64,000 nt of DNA from Nesterenkonia haasae. Its GTDB lineage: Bacteria > Actinomycetota > Actinomycetes > Actinomycetales > Micrococcaceae. The stretch spans positions 35,075 through 99,074 of the forward strand of contig NZ_VFIE01000026.1 in assembly GCF_010119385.1 (NCBI RefSeq), written 5' to 3'. Of this stretch, positions 37,338-45,942 are shown one piece after another; position 1 is the stretch's first letter; each line of letters starts with the position of its first letter. The translations under genes and the position numbers were made by a program. The notes under the pieces were generated by a model that saw nothing but the letters and a program-made list of their open reading frames with translations, had not been told where the DNA came from and did no database searches.

Positions 37338-37384
37338 TCCAGAGCAGCCGATGGGTTGAGGGTGTTCTCGGCTATCGTGGGACG

Positions 37385-37810
37385 ATGGTTTCCACCAACG
37401 ACTACCAGGACCCGGCGACCATTCGCCGCCTGCTGACCACCAGAGGCCGCTGGGCAATCGTGGGCCTAAGCGCTAACACCCGCCGTCCAGCGCACGGCGT
37501 CTCCCTGATGATTCGCGACCGCCTCGGCATGGAGATCATTCCGGTGAATCTAGCCGGTCAAGGCGTGCACGGAGAAACCGGCTACCGAAAGCTGGATGAG
37601 ATCGATGGAGAGCTGGACGTCGTCGACTGTTTCGTGAACTCGCAGAAGGTCGGGGCGGTGGTGGACCAGGCCATCGACGCCGGAGCCAAGGCTGTGTGGT
37701 TGCAAGTTGGAGTGGTAGATCATGAGGCGGCCGCCCGCGCCCGGGAGGCCGGGCTCGACGTGGTGATGGACACCTGTCCTGTCATTGAAGCCCCCAAATT
37801 TGGTTTGTGA
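37385..37810 (+). CDS. CoA-binding domain protein (YccU-like)
   Basis: 141 residues. The Rossmann-like CoA-binding fold shows WAIVGLSANTRRPAHGVS, IPVNLAGQGVHGE, and the cysteine-containing VMDTCPVIE near the end. Its partner and role are unknown. It is apparently leaderless: TATCGT at 37,373-37,378 followed by 6 nt and ATG 37,385. Confidence 0.88.
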   Translation: MVSTNDYQDPATIRRLLTTRGRWAIVGLSANTRRPAHGVSLMIRDRLGMEIIPVNLAGQGVHGETGYRKLDEIDGELDVVDCFVNSQKVGAVVDQAIDAGAKAVWLQVGVVDHEAAARAREAGLDVVMDTCPVIEAPKFGL

Positions 37811-38024
37811 CCCGGTGGAGTCTCCGGCCACGACCGCCGCGTAAAGCTGTGGACGGGCTGCTCAATCGCCTCACCGAGCAACCTCATGATCCGTGCTCCC
37901 AAGCTGTGGAAGACCACGATTAAGCAGCAGAACCAACGCAACAGAAGCCCGACGACGGAACGACTTCTTGGCACTTCACACTGTGCACCTTGCTGGGTGG
38001 TTCTCAAACCCGCGCAAGCCCCTC

Positions 38025-38285
38025 ATGACGCTGATTCGCAGGGTTCTGCGGGGATCGCGGCGCTCGGTGTCGCGTCCTGAGCGTCAGCCTATCGAGGATG
38101 TGCGCGGCCCGGTCGCGGAGAATTCGCCCCGTCCTCAAACCCGTTTGAGTGTCCCGAATCGGGCTGCGCTGGCCGAGGAGTACGCCAAGGGAGTGCCGGT
38201 TGATGAGCTGGTGCGGAGGTGGTTCGGCTGTACGAGAGGGCATGACGTTGGAATAGGTCGCGGCCGAGTTGGGGGCCGGCGATGA
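38025..38285 (+). pseudogene. Recombinase-like HTH remnant
   Basis: The segment reads RLSVPNRAALAEEYAKGVPV, then ELVRRWFG, similar to the HTH tail of serine-recombinase-associated proteins. It loses the expected HRxTV part by frame change near 38,230, where VAAELGAGDETVH continues in another frame after a stop. This and scattered noncoding sequence fill 37,811-38,424. Confidence 0.45.
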
Positions 38286-38424
38286 GACGGTGCATTTACC
38301 GGTCGCTGCATGTGGTGGGATCGTCCGCTCACGCGGTCGAGAGCGTGTCTCGGGCTCGTTTTCGGTGGGTGGTTCTTGTTCGTCGCGTAGGCCCGCACTG
38401 GTGCCCGAAGACTGTCGGAGGCGC

Positions 38425-38769
38425 CTAGGCGTTGGCGCTCAGGTACGAGGTCAGTGATGCCTCGATCGTCTTGAAGCGTTCTGCTCGGGACCCCACGTCG
38501 TCACGAAGAACGGCGATCTGTTCGAGGAGCTCCGGGCACGCTGCGTCGTCCTTCTCTCCCACGGTGCATGGCAGCACCTGCTGCACCAACGTGGTCGGCA
38601 GACCTATGTCGAGCAGTGACCGGATCGTCTCGACTATGGCCACCGCATTGGCCCCGTATTCCCGGTAACCGTTCGACTGGCGCTCCGAAGACAGCAGTCC
38701 CTGCTGCTCGTAGTATCGCAACGATCTAGGGCTAGCCCCGGTTCGAGCGCTCAGTTCACCGATGCGCAT
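38425..38769 (-). CDS. MerR-family regulator
   Basis: 114 residues. MRIGELSARTGASPRSLRYY and QSNGYREYGANAV form the winged-helix region of MerR proteins of the SoxR/BltR-like type; a short coiled coil follows. The single Cys pair (PCTVGEKDDAACPE) could be redox or metal related. It is divergent from an SDR, with a dyad inside a long promoter spacer. A paralogue is at 39,781-40,170. Confidence 0.92.
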   Translation of the reverse strand: MRIGELSARTGASPRSLRYYEQQGLLSSERQSNGYREYGANAVAIVETIRSLLDIGLPTTLVQQVLPCTVGEKDDAACPELLEQIAVLRDDVGSRAERFKTIEASLTSYLSANA

Positions 38770-38782
38770 CGCTTATCCCTTC

Positions 38783-38812
38783 TTGACCTTGACACTGATG
38801 TCAAACTATACG
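38783..38812 (+). promoter_or_regulatory. MerR-type promoter with dyad in the spacer
   Basis: -35 TTGACC (38,783-38,788), 18 nt, then TATACG (38,807-38,812). The spacer carries the perfect dyad TTGACA-CTGA-TGTCAA (38,789-38,804). Long spacer with central dyad is the MerR activator arrangement. Confidence 0.7.
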
Positions 38813-38821
38813 CTTCGTGGC

Positions 38822-39754
38822 ATGACGAATTCGACACGCATACGACTCACCGATCCCCTCGCCGCTGCACCGGACCTCACCGGGCGCCACGCAATCGTGA
38901 CCGGCGGTACAAGCGGCCTCGGGCTGGCCACCACGCGTCTCCTCGCGCTCCGCGGTTCCACTGTCCTGATCGGTGCCCGCGACGTGGAGCGAGCTGAGGC
39001 TGTCCGCGTTCGCCTCCTTGAAGAGAATCGTCTACCCGCCGAGAGGATCACCGTTGCCGCCTTGGACCTCATCGACCCCGATTCTATTCACCAATTCGCC
39101 CTCGGGGCGGCAGATCGCCCCGTGGACCTCCTTGTGCTCAACGCGGGGATCAGCAGCGTTCCTCTCCGGCATGATCACGCGGGAACAGAGAGTCAGTTCG
39201 CCACCAACCACCTGGGCCATTTCGCTCTTACTGGACTCCTCCTTCCCGCCCTCACGCAGGGCACAGACGCCCGAGTCGTGACGGTGTCCTCTGCCCTCTA
39301 TAAAGGGGCCACACTGGATCTTGAAGACCTGGCCAGCACTCACCGCTACTCACCCGGTCGGGCCTACAGCCGGTCTAAACTAGCCAACACAATTTTCGCG
39401 ATCGAACTCAACCGTCGCCTCACTGCATCCGGAAGTCCCATCCGCAGCTTTGCCGCTCATCCCGGCATGGCACGCACACCCCTGCATGCGACCTACCCTT
39501 CAGCCGCCACCCGAATCCTGACCGGCGCCATCGCTCGCGCCATTGGCCGTGAGCCCGACCCCGCCAATATCGGCGTCCTGACCGCAGCCCTGCACCCGAA
39601 AGCTGACCCTCATCTGTTCTGGGGACCTGCCGGATCCAAGACGGCGCCCGATGCGCTCGGTGAACCGTTCAAGCCCATCGCTACCGACCTATCTACTGCG
39701 ACGGCCCTCTGGAACACGTCCGAGCGGCTGACCGGCATCCGCTTCCTCAGTTGA
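38822..39754 (+). CDS. Short-chain dehydrogenase, retinol dehydrogenase-like
   Basis: 310 residues. HAIVTGGTSGLGLATTRLL, LVLNAGISS, the Ser in TVSSALY and YSRSKLAN are all present, with the long C-terminal part typical of the RDH/WWOX-like SDR group. ATG 38,822 lies 9 nt after the -10, so the leader is very short. Expected target of the divergent MerR. Confidence 0.9.
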   Translation: MTNSTRIRLTDPLAAAPDLTGRHAIVTGGTSGLGLATTRLLALRGSTVLIGARDVERAEAVRVRLLEENRLPAERITVAALDLIDPDSIHQFALGAADRPVDLLVLNAGISSVPLRHDHAGTESQFATNHLGHFALTGLLLPALTQGTDARVVTVSSALYKGATLDLEDLASTHRYSPGRAYSRSKLANTIFAIELNRRLTASGSPIRSFAAHPGMARTPLHATYPSAATRILTGAIARAIGREPDPANIGVLTAALHPKADPHLFWGPAGSKTAPDALGEPFKPIATDLSTATALWNTSERLTGIRFLS

Positions 39755-39780
39755 GTTGACACGGACGCGCACCCTCCGTC

Positions 39781-40170
39781 TCAGTTCGCGATTTGCCGGG
39801 AAGGCGTGGCCATCATGCCACGGGGTGTAGCTTCACCGGCGAGATAGCTGTCGAGGGTTTTCCGGCGTTGTGCCAGGCGCCGTTCCTGCTGGGCGAGTTC
39901 GTCACGAACCTCACGGACACGAGCCAGAAGCGCTGAGCAGTCCGCCTCCGGGCCCGTGTCTCCGGCCAGCGGAAGGGTGTTCCGAATGACCTGCGAGGAC
40001 AGGCCCGCGCTGAATAGGTCCTGGATGAACGCGACCCGCTCTATCGCGTTGGGCGCGTACTCCCGATAAGTATTGGCTCTGCGGTGGCTTCGCAGCAGGC
40101 CCTGATGCTCGTAGTAGCGCAGGGCGCGTGTGCTCACGCCGGTGGCTTCGCTGAGTTCCCCGATCCGCAT
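39781..40170 (-). CDS. MerR-family regulator (paralogue)
   Basis: 129 residues. MRIGELSEATGVSTRALRYY closely matches the MerR at 38.4-38.8 kb. The frame is open beyond 40,170, but MRIGELSE and ggagaag upstream fix the start. The longer C-terminus has ERRLAQRRKTLDSYLAGE. The operator-like region upstream is nearly identical to that of its paralogue. Confidence 0.92.
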   Translation of the reverse strand: MRIGELSEATGVSTRALRYYEHQGLLRSHRRANTYREYAPNAIERVAFIQDLFSAGLSSQVIRNTLPLAGDTGPEADCSALLARVREVRDELAQQERRLAQRRKTLDSYLAGEATPRGMMATPSRQIAN

Positions 40171-40195
40171 CACGCTTCTCCGAACATCTCCGATG

Positions 40196-40222
40196 TTGAC
40201 CTTGACACTGATTTCATAGTTT
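40196..40222 (+). promoter_or_regulatory. MerR-type promoter (paralogous copy)
   Basis: TTGACC then TTGACACTGATTTCAT (40,202-40,217) repeats the other MerR promoter except for changes in the right half-dyad. A weaker -10 (TAGTTT, 40,217-40,222) follows. Only a broken reading frame lies directly downstream. Confidence 0.6.
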
Positions 40223-40234
40223 AGCGTTCTGGAC

Positions 40235-40456
40235 ATGACCTCCGCAGCGCACGTGAGCCGCACGACGGTCGTGATCGGTGCCACGGCCAGCATCGCAGCC
40301 AAGATCGCGGACCAACCCGTCAAGGCAGAGATCGAAGTGGAGATGCTGGTCAACAACACCGCCGCCCGCGAACTGGGCCCCCTCAGTCTGTTGCCGACTG
40401 AGATCGCCGCCCGTGCCGGGAAACAAATCATCGAACTCACAATTCTCCACCGCTGA
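40235..40456 (+). pseudogene. Internally deleted SDR remnant
   Basis: A 73-codon frame reads TTVVIGATASIAAKIAD, then after a short junction EMLVNNTAARELGPLSLLP, the cofactor loop and NNxA regions of an SDR with the intervening 50 or so residues missing and the catalytic half absent. It begins where the paralogous module has its intact SDR, so it is probably the deleted original partner of this MerR. Confidence 0.55.
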
Positions 40457-40497
40457 CCCGCGAGCCCCACCCTATCCCTCCACGAAAAAGGAATGCC

Positions 40498-41295
40498 ATG
40501 CCCGAACCGATCACGACGACCCCTATCGAGTTGAGCGGCCTGCGCGGCCGCCGCGTTCTTGTCACCGGTGGCAGCAAAGGAATCGGGCGTGCGGTCGCCA
40601 CCCGGCTCGCCGCCGCCGGCGCGACAGTCGTCACGGCAGCCAGAAAAAATGCTGATAACTTGCCCCCCGGGGTGCATTTTGTCGCAGCCGACCTCGGCAC
40701 GGCAGAGGGCTGCGCCGAGCTGGTAACAACCGCGACCGATCTAGTCGGCGGCATCGACATACTGATCAACAACGTCGGTGCCGGAACCCCGCCACCCGAC
40801 GGGTTATTATCGGCATCGGACGACATCTGGGAACAGACACTCCAGCTAAACCTGCTCGCTTCGGTGCGCTTGGACCGCGCGATACTCCCCGAGATGATCG
40901 CACGAGGCGGCGGCGCGATCATCCACGTCACCTCGGTAGGCGCCCATCTGCCGATCGGCCCCGACGCCCCCTATTCGGCGGCCAAGGCCGCACTCTCCAC
41001 ATACAGCAAGGCGCTGGCGAACGAGTTCGCCAGCCGCGGCATCCGGGTCAACAGGATTTCCCCCGGTCTGATCGCCAATGACGCAATCTCCGCGCTGCTG
41101 GGGCAATCCTCCGACACCGGCCCAGCGGGCCCCGCGACACAGATGCTCGAAAAGTGGGTCGCCGGCATTCCCCTAGGCCGTCCCGGACAACCTGTCGAAG
41201 TCGCTGACCTGATCGCTTTCCTGGTTTCCGACCAAGCCGCTTGGATCACCGGATCGGACTTCCGCATCGACGGCGGCTCATTCCCAGCTGCGTAA
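40498..41295 (+). CDS. Classical SDR oxidoreductase
   Basis: 265 residues. RVLVTGGSKGIGRAVATRL, INNVGAG, the Ser in HVTSVGA, YSAAKAAL and the C-terminal WITGSDFRIDGGSFPAA (FabG-like) show an intact enzyme. ATG 40,498 is preceded by aaaagga. It probably belongs to the upstream MerR promoter through the remnant. Confidence 0.93.
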   Translation: MPEPITTTPIELSGLRGRRVLVTGGSKGIGRAVATRLAAAGATVVTAARKNADNLPPGVHFVAADLGTAEGCAELVTTATDLVGGIDILINNVGAGTPPPDGLLSASDDIWEQTLQLNLLASVRLDRAILPEMIARGGGAIIHVTSVGAHLPIGPDAPYSAAKAALSTYSKALANEFASRGIRVNRISPGLIANDAISALLGQSSDTGPAGPATQMLEKWVAGIPLGRPGQPVEVADLIAFLVSDQAAWITGSDFRIDGGSFPAA

Positions 41296-41329
41296 ACGAC
41301 CACATCGAACATCGGCCTGTAGCACGGCG

Positions 41330-41595
41330 CAACGAAATTTGAACCTGGTGGGCGGTGCTTCGAGGGCGAACAACGGCGCGACCTCTCCGATCTTGGTTGC
41401 CAGCGCGGCGGTCTCCTCGGGCGTCAGACGGGGCCCGTCCAGGCAGCGTACGGCGATGTTCGCGTCGAGGTCCAAGCCGTAGTCGCCGTTCGCGGTGCGG
41501 GAGCAGAAGGTGTCGCGGAGGGCGAGCATCTCGTTGGCGTCCCCGGTCTCGAGTGAGGTCAGAGCGGAGATGATGGCGGGCCAGCTCGCCGCCGA
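41330..41595 (-). pseudogene. Tripeptidyl aminopeptidase-like hydrolase, C-terminal fragment
   Basis: The minus frame has ASWPAIISALTSLETGDANE then GLDLDANIAVRCLDG and LTPEETAALATKIGEVAPLF, typical of the cap region before the TAP-like C-terminal domain of S33 hydrolases. The nucleophile half and the final domain are missing, and the residues before WPAII are unrelated. Confidence 0.65.
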
Positions 41596-41897
41596 GCACG
41601 CAGTCGGATGTTTCGGTTGTAGGTCATAAACGCGGTGCTGAGTCGGCCTGCATGCCAGTACTGGTGCGGCAGGATCGGGGTCTGCATACTCTGGAGCCGT
41701 ACATCCATAAAGGATGCTTGGATCTTCTGGATTATATGATCTCTGAGGTGGGGCGTTGAAGCGGAGCGAGAAGACTGCTGCTGGATCCCAGCGATTCAAG
41801 TGCACCAATTGCCGGGCCCATAGCTGCGCCCGGCATCGTCGAGACGACGTCGCCCGCTGTCATGAATTGAACGCGTTCTATCCCAGTTGCCGGTAAA

Positions 41898-42065
41898 CGT
41901 ACCCAGGCCGTCTCACTCAAACCTCGCAGGTCGGTCAAGGAGCTTGCTGAGCGGTTCGGAGTCCACAGAGCCAAAGCCACCCGGGTTGTAACCCAGGCAG
42001 GGCTTCAATTTCGTTGTGTAATGTCTGCCTCAGAAAGAGAAACAGAGGCCGCATGGCTATCTTGA
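41898..42065 (+). pseudogene. Recombinase HTH remnant
   Basis: The frame reads RRSVKELAERFGVHRAKATR then VVTQAGLQFR, the DNA-binding tail motif of serine-recombinase-like proteins (usually FGVHRATVTRLL). No catalytic domain is present. It lies just before the methylase-DGQHR island and could be the relic of its mobility gene. Confidence 0.5.
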
Positions 42066-42423
42066 AGGACTAATCTTGCGAGAAGTGGCAAGAACAAACG
42101 CCCCGATGAGTCACGCTTTGCTGGCTGGCGGCGGTACTACTAGCCAAGGGTATGCGGCAACTAGTGTCCTACCGCTGTGGGTGCATCATCTATAAACCAA
42201 ACATCGACACGACTGAACCTTTCGCTCCCTGTGGTATTCCCAGTTCAAGAAACTACAACCAAAGAAATCCAAAAGTTGCCGGAACCCGGCGCATGAAGGC
42301 CCTTTGCGAATCCTGGGCACCTCAAACTACAAGGTGGCGCACCGTCACAAAACCTTCGGACCACACTAGGATGAAATACTGAAACCTAAAATCGGGGTCA
42401 ACACAACACATGCAGGGTGGAAT
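42066..42423. other. Spacer before the methylase gene
   Basis: No gene seen in about 360 bases. It is AT-richer than the average and contains the likely promoter and a ribosome site (agggtgg) for the methylase. I found no repeats or hairpins worth calling. Confidence 0.4.
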
Positions 42424-43290
42424 ATGACGGTCACGGCAAACAGTATAAGGGCTCAGGACAAGGCCCCGCGGGCGACGGATGCTACATGTGCCCCGTTTCT
42501 TCGCTGGGCCGGCGGCAAACGCTGGCTGTTGCCCACGATCCATGAGCTCGCGAAGGGCACGCCCATAAGCAGGTATCATGAGCCTTTCGTCGGGGGAGGC
42601 TCCGTCTTCCTAGGTCTCAATCCGGGGCCAAGCTCCTTGTCAGACCTAAACTCTGAACTCATCGAAGTCTACTCAGAAGTCAAGAGGCGGCCGGACCAAA
42701 TTGCACAACTCCTTGAGGGGAAAGAAAACACCGAGGCGTACTACTACCAAGAGCGAGAGACGGAACCCGACACCGCAACTGAACGCGCCGCCCGATTCAT
42801 ATATCTAAACCACACTTCTTACAATGGAATATTTCGTGTAAATTTAAATGGAAAATATAACGTTCCATATGGCCGCAGAAAATCAATCAATATTCCTAAT
42901 CAAAAAAGTCTTAGACTTGTTAGTAAAAGACTAAATAACTGCTCATTATTAGCAAGAGACTTTGAAGAGGCAATTAACGAAGCAAAAGTCGGCGACTTGG
43001 TGTTTCTAGACCCCCCTTATACAGTAGCCCACAACCACAACGGCTTTGTTAAGTACAATCAGCACCTATTCGGCTGGGCAGATCAGAAGCGCCTTGCATC
43101 ATGCATTGACCGATTGCTATTGAGGGGGGCTAACTTCATATTGACCAATGCCGCACACGAGTCAATTGAGGCGCTCTTCTCCCCTTTAGGAAACCGGTTT
43201 ACGATTAACCGGAAGAACGCTATCGGTGGTCGCAGTGCAAGCCGCGGCCGCGCAGACGAATACCTATTCACTAACCTGGCGACGAACTGA
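42424..43290 (+). CDS. Dam-class DNA adenine N6-methyltransferase (D12)
   Basis: 288 residues. FLRWAGGKRWLLP at 25-37 and EPFVGGGSVF at 53-62 form the SAM site; NHTSYNGIFRVN at 129-140 and the catalytic DPPY at 196-199 follow, in the alpha-class order. The recognition sequence is not evident. AT-rich codons between 42,790 and 43,000 contrast with both ends, a sign of transfer. The stop is 4 bases before the next ATG, so the two genes are coupled. It probably protects the host from the neighbouring nuclease-like protein. Confidence 0.92.
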   Translation: MTVTANSIRAQDKAPRATDATCAPFLRWAGGKRWLLPTIHELAKGTPISRYHEPFVGGGSVFLGLNPGPSSLSDLNSELIEVYSEVKRRPDQIAQLLEGKENTEAYYYQERETEPDTATERAARFIYLNHTSYNGIFRVNLNGKYNVPYGRRKSINIPNQKSLRLVSKRLNNCSLLARDFEEAINEAKVGDLVFLDPPYTVAHNHNGFVKYNQHLFGWADQKRLASCIDRLLLRGANFILTNAAHESIEALFSPLGNRFTINRKNAIGGRSASRGRADEYLFTNLATN

Positions 43291-43294
43291 TTCG

Positions 43295-45574
43295 ATGCAC
43301 CGTACCTATACTCCCCAGCAGGCCAAGTCTCAGATCAAGAACCGCCTCAATTCGCACGAGCGCAAGAAGATCCCAAAGAATCGCTTGGAGGAGTACGTTG
43401 AAGCAGGTTGGGAACATGCGAAGACCCTCACGTACCACTACTGGATTCAGAGGCCAAAGTCACACGACGCCTCATTCGAAGATCGAGTGTGGGCCATGTG
43501 TGCGAGTCTCGGGTTCTCAACGCTCAATAACGATCGCCAGATGCACATCCCCTACGGGAAGCATGAGACAGCGACGAAACAAGTCGATGTGTTTGCTGTC
43601 GATGACGAGATCGCGCTAGTTTTTGAATGCAAGTCTTCGGCTGCAGAGCAACCACCTCACATGACATTCAAGAAGGAAGTTGAGGCAATCCAGGGTTATC
43701 GTTCCGGCATGATTAGCTGGATTAAGAAGGAGTTCCCTGGACGAAAAGTCTGTTTCATTCTCGCGGCCAACAATGTCCACGTCAGCGAAGGGGCTCAGGA
43801 GCGCATTCGGGCTGCAGATATGGCCTACCTCGACGAGACTGCCGTTGAATATTATCTGGAACTAAGCCGTCACCTGGGCTCCGCATCCAAGTACCAACTG
43901 CTTGGAAATATCCTAGACGGGAAGCGCATCGAAGGCCTCGACGTCACAGTCCCTGCTATTCGAGGCAAGATGGGCGGGAAGACCTATTACTCCTTTTCTA
44001 TCGAGCCGGAGAAACTACTCAAAATATCCTATGTTCTGCACAGAAATTCAGCCAACAGTCGCTGGATGCCTACTTATCAGCGGCTCATCAAAGCTCCTCG
44101 CTTGAAAAATATATCATCATTTATTGATAACGGTGGATTCTTTCCGAATTCGATTATAATTAACATTGATTCGGGTAAACGGTCACCGAATTTCAGTCCT
44201 GCGGCGTCACAGAAGAACGCAGGAGGCACTACCCTAGGTACGCTTCAATTGCCACGTCGCTACCGTTCCGCGTATGTCATTGACGGGCAGCATCGACTCT
44301 ACGGTTTCTCTCATTCACCGCGCGCCGCCACTGAAGCCGTCCCCGTGATCGCCTTCCACAATCTCAAAGGGGAAGAGCAACTCAAGCTCTTCATGCAGAT
44401 CAACGAGAATCAGAAGTCAGTGCCTAAGAACCTACAGAATACTCTGAACGCTGACTTGCTCTGGACTAGTGAGAACCTTAGACAGCGTGCCAAGGCGCTC
44501 AAACTCAAGATCTCTCAGTCGCTCGGAGAAAGCAAGGGATCCCCGCTTTACAATCGAGTAATCCTCGGGGAAGAGAAATCTACTCCGACGCGGTGTATCA
44601 CCCTCGACTCAATCCAGCGGGGTATCGAGAGAGGAAGGTTCATTGGCGACTTCACGGCCTCGGCCGTAAAGAAGGTGGGGTCGTTCTATCGAACGTCCAA
44701 CGACGATACCCTGCCCCCGGTGACTGATTTTCTCTCCTCATGCATCGCCTATGTCCGCGAAGGTCTAGCAACGCAGTGGAATCTTGGCAGGCGGGGTATC
44801 GTGGCCAACAATCCAGGTTTCGAGGCACTTGTAAGGCTTATCGGCGACATCGTCGACCATCTGAATTACGAGAACAAGTGCGACTCTCGGTCTGACCCTC
44901 CTGAGGTCGTATTCCAACTTGCACGCCCGTATCTGGACGAATACATCGAGTTTGTCGAAAAGCTTGATGACGAAGAACGCGAGGACCTGCACAACAGGCA
45001 CGGTTCGAGTGCCCCAAATGCCTACCTGCGGAAGTTTCAGGGCGCGGTGAAGAAGCGGTATCCGTCCTTTGACCCGCCCGGGTATGAAGAATGGGTAGAA
45101 AACCAGGCCCTCCGCTATAACAGCGAGTCCTTCACTATGATCACAGCCATTGAGAAGTATCTGAATACCCGGATCCGCGAGATCCTAATGGACCACTTCG
45201 GCGATACGTGGTTCAAGGAAGGTGTACCTCGAAAAGTTTACCAAGATGCGGTTCTGCGTACGGCGGAACGTGAGTACGATTCCACTAACCAGTCACCGGG
45301 CGATTGGTGGACCGAAGGTCTTCAAGTGAGTCACTATGACCAGGTCCTTCGCCATGGTGGTGCAAAACGCTGGAACGAGGTTTTCGCGGCCGAGTTCGAG
45401 TTTCCAGCGGGGACTAAGAAGTCGAGCTGGAAAGAAGGCGTTGAGTGGGTCAGCTCTCTCATCAATGTAAGGAACGACGTCATGCACTCTCGTAGTGTCT
45501 CAGAAGAGCAGTATGCGAAGCTCATTGACATCTTCGAGCACTTCCAGCTGAGCGGAACCGGGGGGAATCTCTGA
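43295..45574 (+). CDS. PD-(D/E)XK nuclease-like, DGQHR and HEPN-like fusion protein
   Basis: 759 residues. At 60-115 lies a restriction-endonuclease-like core: D98 in QVDVF, then E111 and K113 in FECKSS. A central DndB-like domain has VIDGQHRLYGF (DGQHR at 330-334) and QINENQKSVP at 368-377. The last 45 residues carry RNDVMH (R726 to H731), the RN-x3-H pattern of HEPN ribonucleases. AT-rich stretches (44,090-44,180) interrupt GC-rich ones. ATG 43,295 follows the methylase stop by 4 bases. DndB-type proteins act in phosphorothioate systems and DpdB in deazaguanine systems, but no Dnd or Dpd partners are here. Restriction or abortive infection is inferred. Confidence 0.8.
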   Translation: MHRTYTPQQAKSQIKNRLNSHERKKIPKNRLEEYVEAGWEHAKTLTYHYWIQRPKSHDASFEDRVWAMCASLGFSTLNNDRQMHIPYGKHETATKQVDVFAVDDEIALVFECKSSAAEQPPHMTFKKEVEAIQGYRSGMISWIKKEFPGRKVCFILAANNVHVSEGAQERIRAADMAYLDETAVEYYLELSRHLGSASKYQLLGNILDGKRIEGLDVTVPAIRGKMGGKTYYSFSIEPEKLLKISYVLHRNSANSRWMPTYQRLIKAPRLKNISSFIDNGGFFPNSIIINIDSGKRSPNFSPAASQKNAGGTTLGTLQLPRRYRSAYVIDGQHRLYGFSHSPRAATEAVPVIAFHNLKGEEQLKLFMQINENQKSVPKNLQNTLNADLLWTSENLRQRAKALKLKISQSLGESKGSPLYNRVILGEEKSTPTRCITLDSIQRGIERGRFIGDFTASAVKKVGSFYRTSNDDTLPPVTDFLSSCIAYVREGLATQWNLGRRGIVANNPGFEALVRLIGDIVDHLNYENKCDSRSDPPEVVFQLARPYLDEYIEFVEKLDDEEREDLHNRHGSSAPNAYLRKFQGAVKKRYPSFDPPGYEEWVENQALRYNSESFTMITAIEKYLNTRIREILMDHFGDTWFKEGVPRKVYQDAVLRTAEREYDSTNQSPGDWWTEGLQVSHYDQVLRHGGAKRWNEVFAAEFEFPAGTKKSSWKEGVEWVSSLINVRNDVMHSRSVSEEQYAKLIDIFEHFQLSGTGGNL

Positions 45575-45832
45575 AAGCTGTGGCTGTTGGTGTCCACCGC
45601 TTTGTGCAGAGGTGCTGTTTCGGCTTGGCATAGAGGGACTGCATCTCCTCGGCCGTACGCTCATGAGCGACCTGTGTGGTGGGGCCCGAAAATAAGGAGA
45701 AAGGCGCCGTGGCTGAGGCAGAGCCGCAAACTGGGCGAATAGTCCCCATATTAGCTCTGGCCGGCCAGGCAACGGGTAGAACGGGGCGGATCAAACCGGG
45801 AAAGACACGAGTTTAGGATGCGGATTAACTTG

Positions 45833-45905
45833 TGCCCCAGGCAGGATTCGAACCTGCGACACCCACTTTAGGAGAGTGGTGCTCTATCCCCTGAGCTACT
45901 GAGGC
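45833..45905 (-). tRNA. tRNA-Arg (anticodon CCT)
   Basis: 73 nt. The minus-strand cloverleaf starts GCCTCAG and ends CTGGGGC plus A, with a 7-bp acceptor including T-G and C-G pairs; the anticodon arm is CCACT-CTCCTAA-AGTGG and the T loop is GTTCGAATC. CCA is not encoded. The 3' end faces the methylase-DGQHR island. No second copy of the tRNA end was found in the window. Confidence 0.95.
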
Positions 45906-45942
45906 TTGGCGTGCCAGAAACGGCACCCGTCTATGGTAGCCG

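Noticed and set aside
41732..41980. 82-codon minus-strand frame near the recombinase relic
   Set aside because: Composition looks like antisense of broken coding sequence; no recognisable domain.
41990..42005. cccaggcagg shared with the 3' end of tRNA-Arg, a possible attachment site
   Set aside because: Only 10 bases match, and they lie within the recombinase-like HTH coding remnant; likely coincidence.
45709..45816. 35-codon frame with a good ribosome site (aaggag) and GTG
   Set aside because: No family resemblance and no neighbour support; recorded only as a possible truncated start.
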